From positions 1 through 6,127 of the forward strand of contig CAMNWW010000141.1 of the NCBI GenBank assembly GCA_946566415.1: a stretch of 6,127 nucleotides of DNA. Reading direction: 5' to 3'. The stretch comes from an uncultured Lachnospiraceae bacterium (GTDB lineage: Bacteria; Bacillota; Clostridia; Lachnospirales; Lachnospiraceae). Positions 1-4,181 of the stretch are shown here, piece by piece (position 1 is the first letter of the stretch; each line of letters begins with the position of its first letter). Under the pieces are notes generated by a model. That model searched no databases and was not told the origin of the DNA. It worked only from the letters and a program-made list of their open reading frames with translations. A program made the translations under genes and the position numbers.

Positions 1-877
1 TGATCGGGATCTCCTCCCCTTTCAGGCCGTCCGGATATCCCCGGCCGTCATACCGTTCATGATGCCACCGGCAAATCCGGTATCCCATCTCGATCAAAGG
101 CTCCTGCTCCCTCATCGGGATATCCTTCAGCATACGCGCCCCTTCCGCCGAATGCGTCTTCATAATCTCATACTCTTCGGGCGTCAGTCTTCCCGGTTTA
201 TTAAGTATCTTGCTCGGAATCGAGATCTTCCCGATGTCATGCAGCGCCGACGCATTGCAGATCAGCGGAATATCCTTCTTAGAAATCTTATATTTATCCG
301 TTTTTTCCAGCAGTCTTCGTAGTATCAGATCTGTCAGCGTACGGATGTGAAGTACATGAAGCCCGCTCTCTCCGTTACGGAACTCAACAATGTTAGAAAG
401 GATCTCCACCATGATCTTATTGTCCCGCTCTTTTTCTACGATCTGTTCCGTCACCATATTCACAAGTTCTTTTTGTTTTGCCGAAAGCATGATCGTATTG
501 ATCACACGCCTGCGTACCGTCCTTTCGTCAAAAGGACGGCTGATGTAATCGTTCACGCCAAGATCGTAGGCTCTGTCCACGTACGCCGACGCCGCCTCCG
601 CCGAAATCATAATAACCGGTATGCTCTTGATCCACCCATTTTTATTCATAACATCGAGCATCTCAAACCCGTCCATGACAGGCATAACAATATCAAGAAG
701 CATCACTGCGATTTCCTGTTCATGACTATGTAAAATCGCCGACGCTTCCATTCCATTTTCCGCTTCAAGGATATCGTACTCGCTGCAGAGTATATCCGAC
801 AACAAAGAACGGTTCATTTCCGAATCATCGACAATTAAAATCTTTTTTCTTGCAGACAATTTTTCCTGTTCGCTCAT
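1..877 (-). CDS. Response regulator with REC and HD-GYP domains (probable c-di-GMP phosphodiesterase), C-terminus cut by window
   Basis: 292 residues are visible and the gene continues past the left edge. Residues about 11-130 form a receiver domain: acidic pair D17/D18, phospho-acceptor D62 in LLDIVMPVMDG, S92 in the switch position. The usual conserved lysine before the proline is Arg here (R114-P115-F116). A helical linker (about 130-160) leads to an HD-GYP domain with E170, H174, H213-D214, K217, H242, H272-H273 and the G280-Y281-P282 signature. These match the metal ligands and lysine of HD-GYP phosphodiesterases; E170 four residues before H174 is the arrangement of the trinuclear-iron type. 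The family hydrolyses cyclic-di-GMP in the cytoplasm; phosphorylation of D62 by an unseen kinase would control it. The ATG at 877 is chosen because AAAGGA lies 7 nt upstream. An in-frame ATG at 985 would add 36 Cys/Trp/Tyr-rich residues but has no ribosome binding site. No kinase or cyclase gene lies next to it. Confidence 0.93.
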   Translation of the reverse strand, partial: MSEQEKLSARKKILIVDDSEMNRSLLSDILCSEYDILEAENGMEASAILHSHEQEIAVMLLDIVMPVMDGFEMLDVMNKNGWIKSIPVIMISAEAASAYVDRAYDLGVNDYISRPFDERTVRRRVINTIMLSAKQKELVNMVTEQIVEKERDNKIMVEILSNIVEFRNGESGLHVLHIRTLTDLILRRLLEKTDKYKISKKDIPLICNASALHDIGKISIPSKILNKPGRLTPEEYEIMKTHSAEGARMLKDIPMREQEPLIEMGYRICRWHHERYDGRGYPDGLKGEEIPI

Positions 878-1021
878 AAAAATCCTTTCCTTAAAATATA
901 CCCGTAAGATACACTTTTTTATTAGATACTTTTCACAGCCGCTCCACTTGCAAACATAAAGCCAGACGTCAAAGCTTTCCGCCATATGATTGTGACTGCG
1001 GACAGTAATCCTTATTATCAT

Positions 1022-1050
1022 ATTATAAACAGACTGAACCTTGAAGTCAA
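1022..1050 (-). promoter_or_regulatory. Sigma-A promoter for the HD-GYP regulator
   Basis: On the minus strand, TTGACT (1045-1050) and a perfect TATAAT (1022-1027) are separated by exactly 17 nt. Transcription should start near 1015, giving a leader of about 138 nt before the ATG at 877. It lies downstream of the ATP-grasp stop codon, so the regulator can be expressed separately from the ATP-grasp pair. Confidence 0.85.
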
Positions 1051-1066
1051 CACCCCGCTTCGCCTG

Positions 1067-1111
1067 TCCACGACACGAAATCAAATTTATTTCGTGCAAG
1101 CACGATGTGGA
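1067..1111. repeat. Nested inverted repeats with four CACGA half-sites upstream of the HD-GYP promoter
   Basis: Perfect 8-bp arms CACGAAAT (1074-1081) and ATTTCGTG (1089-1096) flank a 7-nt AT-rich spacer. An outer pair, TCCAC (1067-1071) and GTGGA (1107-1111), encloses them. A third palindrome, CGTGC-AA-GCACG (1093-1104), overlaps the right arm. CACGA therefore occurs at 1069-1073, 1074-1078 and 1101-1105 and, inverted, at 1092-1096. It sits between the ATP-grasp stop codon (1129) and the -35 box (1050). No T-run follows on the minus strand, so it is not a standard intrinsic terminator. It could be an operator for an activator or repressor of the regulator gene, or a 3'-end RNA structure. Confidence 0.6.
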
Positions 1112-1128
1112 TTCATTTGTCGGGCAAC

Positions 1129-1962
1129 TCATATATTTTCAAGAATATGCGAAACAAACAGCTCCACCACATCGATATCCGTACAGGCGTACAGCATTCT
1201 TGCTCCTACAACATCCTCGATTTCATTAAAGATGAGCCTTCCCTGATGAAAAATGAAATCGATTCCTCCAAAATCGACAGACAGGGATTCCAATATCCGG
1301 CGGACTATCTTCTCTTCCCCGGGCGAAAGCAGATAAGGCTCCGCCTTTCCTCCAAGACAGAAATTGCTCCTGAAATCCGTCTTTGACGTGCGGAGCATCG
1401 CCGCGGCCACCTGGTTTCCGATCACATATACCCTGAGATCCTTCCCGATATCTGACGCAGGCTCCTGCAGAAGGGTCCTCCTTCCCGCAAATTTCCTGCT
1501 CAGATCAGCATATGTTTTTGCCCCGTCCGCCCAGAATACTTCTGTTCCTCCATGCCCGTCCACGCTCTTCATTATGCAGGGAAATGTGTCAAAGTCAAAA
1601 TCTGCCCCGCTTCGATAGGGCATAATGTCAATCCCAAGATTTTTCACATAAGAAAGCGCCAGCTCTTTATCGTTTCCCAGAAGCGTTACATCCGAATTGT
1701 TGAACACCCTGCATCCCACAAGTTCCAGCCTCTTCGCCAGATTAAAACTTCGGGTACGGTTAATGACTGCATCCGGAAAATCCAGCTCGCCGCCGAGGTT
1801 TCTAAACGTGATTCTTGTATTCGACACACAAACCGACAGGTCTTCTTCTGTCATCAGCCTAAGAGAAATCCCCCTCTTACGGCAGGCGGTGAAGTACTTG
1901 TCGATATATTCTTTATTCCTTTCAATATCCCTCTTGTCATATAACAGCCACCATACCGCCAT
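1129..1962 (-). CDS. RimK-like ATP-grasp ligase, second of a tandem pair
   Basis: 277 residues, a typical length for compact RimK-type ATP-grasp proteins, which join a carboxylate (via an acyl-phosphate) to an amine with ATP. Visible motifs are the NDKELAL lysine (K99), K132 with the glycine-rich loop DGHGG (135-139), LLQE (E167), DLRVYVIG (D175, R177), DFRSN (R198, N200), DFGGID (D235) and the final NEIED (E247). In this last motif the Asn expected in E-x-N is Glu (E249), a difference from the neighbouring paralogue. The first hundred residues should form the pre-ATP-grasp domain. The start is the ATG at 1962, preceded by AGGAG with a 6-nt spacer; a GTG at 1983 would add seven residues without a good ribosome binding site. 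It follows the paralogue at 2058-2945 by 95 bp and is probably co-transcribed. Substrate unknown; it is probably not ribosomal RimK itself. Confidence 0.88.
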   Translation of the reverse strand: MAVWWLLYDKRDIERNKEYIDKYFTACRKRGISLRLMTEEDLSVCVSNTRITFRNLGGELDFPDAVINRTRSFNLAKRLELVGCRVFNNSDVTLLGNDKELALSYVKNLGIDIMPYRSGADFDFDTFPCIMKSVDGHGGTEVFWADGAKTYADLSRKFAGRRTLLQEPASDIGKDLRVYVIGNQVAAAMLRTSKTDFRSNFCLGGKAEPYLLSPGEEKIVRRILESLSVDFGGIDFIFHQGRLIFNEIEDVVGARMLYACTDIDVVELFVSHILENI

Positions 1963-1968
1963 CTTTTT

Positions 1969-1973
1969 CTCCT
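1969..1973 (-). promoter_or_regulatory. Ribosome binding site that sets the ATP-grasp start at 1962
   Basis: AGGAG on the minus strand, 6 nt before the ATG at 1962-1960. It lies inside the longer GTG-initiated reading (1983), which argues for the shorter protein. Confidence 0.8.
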
Positions 1974-2057
1974 GTTGTCTCACTTCATCTTAGCCCTTAA
2001 TATTTCAACCTTATATGCATGTTCTTTTGTCTTTCGATTATAACTGATTCAACATTA

Positions 2058-2945
2058 TCATAAACTCCTGACTATGGCAAGAATATGTTCCATGATCTCG
2101 TCCGCCGCATTGATTCCCGTACAATCATACAGATTTTTGAAATGTGCGTTGGAATTCGCCTCACAGAATACAGGCTCGTCCCCTTCTCCGAACAGGATAT
2201 CAATCCCTCCGAAATCCAGCCCCAGGATCCGGCAGACCTTAAGCGCCATTTCTTCCTGCTCCACGTTTGGCACATACGGCTTCATCTTCCCGCCGTTTGT
2301 AAGATTCGCCCTGAAATCCGACGGATTATAGCGGTACATGGCCGCCGCCGCTCTATTTCCCGCCACATGGATTCTGATATCCCTCCCCCGGGACGACGCA
2401 ATATATTCCTGAAGGAAAAAATTCCTTGGAAACACAGACCGGATGACGGATATAAGTTCTTCTTTGTTATGCGCAAGATAAACCTGCTGCCCGAATGAAC
2501 CGAAACACTCCTTCACAACACAGGGATACCCTAAATCCTCCGCCGCATCCAGATAGTACTCCATGCCGGGACACTCGTCCGTCCGGAATGTCTTCGGGCC
2601 AAAGTATGTCTTCGGCATTCGGATTCCCTGATTCAAAAGAGCAATATGAGTCTTGGCCTTATCATCACAGACGGCAATGCTGTCGGCAGAATTAAAAAGA
2701 CGCATCCCCTGCCCCTCCAGCATTTTCGCCAGCTTCACGTCCTTGTCCCAGAAAATAATGAAGTCCACATTTTCAGCCGCTTCTCTAAGGTCAAATCCTC
2801 TTCGCGCCGCCATGAACCACACTTCCTCATTTGTGTATCGCTCTATCTCGCATCCCCGCCGCTCTCCTGCCTGGATAAGCATGCGGAAAATCTCTTCAAA
2901 TTTTTCACTTTTTACATATGCGTTTACAATCAGCCAGCCCCTCAT
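2058..2945 (-). CDS. RimK-like ATP-grasp ligase, first of a tandem pair
   Basis: 295 residues, cytoplasmic (no signal peptide or membrane segment). An N-terminal pre-ATP-grasp region (about 1-90) precedes the ATP-grasp fold. Diagnostic residues are K96 in the DDKAKT segment, K145 before the glycine-containing loop (149-152), E180 in FLQEY, RDIRIHVAG (D189, R191), DFRANLTNGG (R212, N214), FGGID (D249) and the metal motif CEANSN (E262, N264), complete here. The DFR-N-GG block closely resembles RimK and LysX/ArgX enzymes, which ligate glutamate or similar amino acids to protein, carrier or cofactor substrates. That activity is inferred from the family; the substrate cannot be read from the sequence. 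The ATG at 2945 has GAGG 8 nt upstream. It is the promoter-proximal gene of the pair; no lysine or arginine biosynthesis gene, carrier protein or obvious precursor peptide is adjacent. Confidence 0.9.
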   Translation of the reverse strand: MRGWLIVNAYVKSEKFEEIFRMLIQAGERRGCEIERYTNEEVWFMAARRGFDLREAAENVDFIIFWDKDVKLAKMLEGQGMRLFNSADSIAVCDDKAKTHIALLNQGIRMPKTYFGPKTFRTDECPGMEYYLDAAEDLGYPCVVKECFGSFGQQVYLAHNKEELISVIRSVFPRNFFLQEYIASSRGRDIRIHVAGNRAAAAMYRYNPSDFRANLTNGGKMKPYVPNVEQEEMALKVCRILGLDFGGIDILFGEGDEPVFCEANSNAHFKNLYDCTGINAADEIMEHILAIVRSL

Positions 2946-2977
2946 CTTCCAAACCTCTTCCCCTTTTGTTTTGTACT

Positions 2978-3006
2978 ATTATGCCTTCTTTTCAGCAAAA
3001 ATGCAA
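2978..3006 (-). promoter_or_regulatory. Probable sigma-A promoter for the ATP-grasp pair
   Basis: Minus-strand CATAAT (2978-2983) lies 17 nt downstream of TTGCAT (3001-3006). The -10 matches consensus at five of six positions, the -35 only at the TTG. The predicted leader is short, about 30 nt before the ATG at 2945. It is back to back with the plus-strand promoter at 3049-3076. Confidence 0.55.
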
Positions 3007-3048
3007 TAAACTCCTCTTTTTTTCTCCTTCATACACCTCTCTTAATTA

Positions 3049-3076
3049 TTGACTCTTTTTGGGGAAGTGCTATACT
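3049..3076 (+). promoter_or_regulatory. Strong extended -10 promoter for methionine aminopeptidase
   Basis: TTGACT (3049-3054), a 16-nt spacer, then TATACT (3071-3076) preceded by TGC, which makes an extended -10. The start of transcription is expected near 3083, the first base of the structured leader. Confidence 0.85.
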
Positions 3077-3082
3077 ATCTAT

Positions 3083-3153
3083 GATGCCAGGGCGCTAAAC
3101 GAAGCGGAGCGTAGATGTGGGAGCGCAAAGCGCGGAACAATCCGTAAGGCATC
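3083..3153 (+). ncRNA. Structured 5' leader RNA of the aminopeptidase transcript, class not recognised
   Basis: The region from the predicted transcription start closes on itself. GATGCC (3083-3088) pairs with GGCATC (3148-3153) as a 6-bp basal stem. Inside are CGCT (3093-3096) with AGCG (3103-3106), a GCGC-AAA-GCGC hairpin (3123-3133), and CGGA (3133-3136) with TCCG (3141-3144) around an ACAA loop; the last two helices share C3133, so one loses a pair if both form. The resulting three-arm junction resembles a small riboswitch or tRNA-like fold. The segment is GC-rich while its flanks are AT-rich, and it encodes nothing. TTTT follows the basal stem, too short for a convincing terminator. I could not match it to a known riboswitch class. 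It could instead be a small repeat element placed in the leader. Confidence 0.5.
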
Positions 3154-3210
3154 TTTTGACCCTAACATCTATCTATGGGAAAAGAAATAAAAAGAAAGTC
3201 AGGTAATCAT

Positions 3211-4074
3211 ATGGAACGCAACAAACTTTGTTGGTGTGGGAGCGGAAAAAAATACAAAAAATGCCATCTTGAAATTGATAATAGAATTGCCCGGCACGCA
3301 GATATGGGTGAAATTGTTCCCACGAGAGATATTTTAAAGTCGATTCCGCAGATAGCGCAGATAAAAAAGAGCGCGGCGCTCAATACTGCTGTCCTTGACC
3401 ATGTAGCCGCGCACATCCGCACAGGAATGAACACGGAGGAGATCGACCGGCTGGTATATGATTTTACAGTATCCCACGGCGGCATACCGGCGCCTCTTCA
3501 CTATCAGGGTTTCCCGAAAAGCGTCTGTACTTCTATTAATAATGAAGTCTGTCACGGCATACCGGATGAGAACATTATCCTGGAAGACGGCGACATCGTC
3601 AATGTGGACGTTTCTACTATTCTAAATGGTTATTATGCCGACGCTTCCCGTATGTTCATGATCGGGAACGTCAGCGAGCGGGCCAGGCGCCTGGTGGACG
3701 TTACCGCCGAGTGCGTAAAACTGGGGCTGGCGCAGGCAAAGCCCTGGAATCATCTGGGGGATATCGCTGATGCGATCAATTCTCATGCCCAGGCAAATGG
3801 ATACTCTGTTGTGGAAGAGATCGGGGGACACGGAATAGGCCTTGAATTCCACGAAGAGCCGTGGGTCAGCTATGTTACCCCGAAGGGAAGCGAGATGCTC
3901 CTGGTTCCGGGAATGATCTTTACGATTGAGCCGATGATCAATGAAGGCGGTCCTGATTTTTTCATAGACGAGGACAACGGCTGGACGGTCTACACCGAAG
4001 ACGACGGTCTTTCCGCCCAGATAGAATATATGGTCCTGATCACGGAAGACGGAGCCGAGGTATTATCAAAATAA
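3211..4074 (+). CDS. map: Type I methionine aminopeptidase with N-terminal SEC-C zinc motif
   Basis: 287 residues. It removes the initiator methionine from nascent proteins in the cytoplasm. Residues 7-19 (C7-x-C9 ... C18-H19) form a SEC-C type zinc motif, linked in known clostridial and actinobacterial enzymes to ribosome or protein contact. The catalytic pita-bread domain follows and is complete: H115 in CHGIP, metal ligands D133, D144, H207 in GGHGIG, E240 in FTIEPM and E272 in AQIEY, plus H214. The start is placed at the ATG at 3211 because AGG lies 7 nt upstream and the protein then begins directly at the zinc motif. An in-frame ATG at 3175 would add 12 residues but has no ribosome binding site. 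The gene is monocistronic, with its own promoter and terminator, and not in the ribosomal protein operon where firmicutes often carry map. It may therefore be a second copy, which this window cannot decide. Confidence 0.96.
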   Translation: MERNKLCWCGSGKKYKKCHLEIDNRIARHADMGEIVPTRDILKSIPQIAQIKKSAALNTAVLDHVAAHIRTGMNTEEIDRLVYDFTVSHGGIPAPLHYQGFPKSVCTSINNEVCHGIPDENIILEDGDIVNVDVSTILNGYYADASRMFMIGNVSERARRLVDVTAECVKLGLAQAKPWNHLGDIADAINSHAQANGYSVVEEIGGHGIGLEFHEEPWVSYVTPKGSEMLLVPGMIFTIEPMINEGGPDFFIDEDNGWTVYTEDDGLSAQIEYMVLITEDGAEVLSK

Positions 4075-4089
4075 GCCGTATTCAAAACA

Positions 4090-4106
4090 CGCGCCTGGCT
4101 GGCGCG
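4090..4106 (+). other. GC-rich hairpin after the aminopeptidase gene
   Basis: CGCGCC (4090-4095) and GGCGCG (4101-4106) form a perfect 6-bp stem with a 5-nt loop, 15 nt after the stop codon. An A-run rather than a T-run follows on the plus strand, so it is not a terminator by itself in that direction. It may protect the 3' end of the message or assist the terminator that follows. Confidence 0.5.
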
Positions 4107-4107
4107 C

Positions 4108-4158
4108 AAAAAGCTGTGCATAGGGACTATCTTGACGCTCCCTGCGCACAGCTTTTTT
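4108..4158. terminator. Bidirectional intrinsic terminator between convergent genes
   Basis: AAAAAGCTGTGC (4108-4119) pairs with GCACAGCTTTTT (4146-4157), a 12-bp arm whose GC core is GCTGTGC/GCACAGC. Inside, GGGA (4123-4126) pairs with TCCC (4139-4142). T-runs end the hairpin on both strands, so it can stop the aminopeptidase transcript (plus) and the large gene ending at 4182 (minus). Confidence 0.9.
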
Positions 4159-4181
4159 GATTCAGCCTGCTTTACATCTTT

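Noticed and set aside
59..733. Plus-strand open frames of 87 and 128 codons (59-322, 347-733)
   Set aside because: They lie antisense to the well-supported HD-GYP regulator, have Arg/His-rich, non-domain-like translations, and show no ribosome binding sites.
986..1386. Plus-strand open frames of 86 and 93 codons across the gap and the end of the ATP-grasp gene
   Set aside because: They mostly overlap a real gene on the other strand, have low-information translations and no supporting promoter or ribosome binding site.
1960..1983. GTG start at 1983 for the second ATP-grasp gene
   Set aside because: The strong AGGAG at 1969-1973 falls inside that extension and is ideally spaced for the ATG at 1962; the paralogue also begins directly at its first strand (MRGWLIV).
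2037..2042. Perfect TATAAT on the minus strand between the two ATP-grasp genes
   Set aside because: No acceptable -35 box lies 16-18 nt upstream and there is no extended -10 TG, so I did not call a separate promoter.
2039..2062. Seven-codon ORF (MIMLNQL) overlapping the stop codon of the first ATP-grasp gene by ATGA
   Set aside because: Too short to support; the AGGAG before it is made of Arg-Ser codons of the upstream gene, and nothing shows it is translated.
2979..3032. 17-codon minus-strand ORF (MKEKKRGVYCIFAEKKA) as a possible precursor peptide for the ATP-grasp enzymes
   Set aside because: It overlaps the predicted promoter of the pair, has no promoter of its own that I can see, and its ribosome binding site is only 3 nt from the ATG.
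3083..3153. Leader RNA as a cyclic-di-GMP riboswitch, prompted by its GCGCAAAGC segment and a c-di-GMP enzyme in the window
   Set aside because: The required GGGCAAACC-like partner, tetraloop and receptor are absent, and the surrounding helices do not match the class.
3175..3210. ATG at 3175 as start of the aminopeptidase
   Set aside because: There is no ribosome binding site before it, and the extra 12 residues precede the SEC-C motif that normally begins such proteins.
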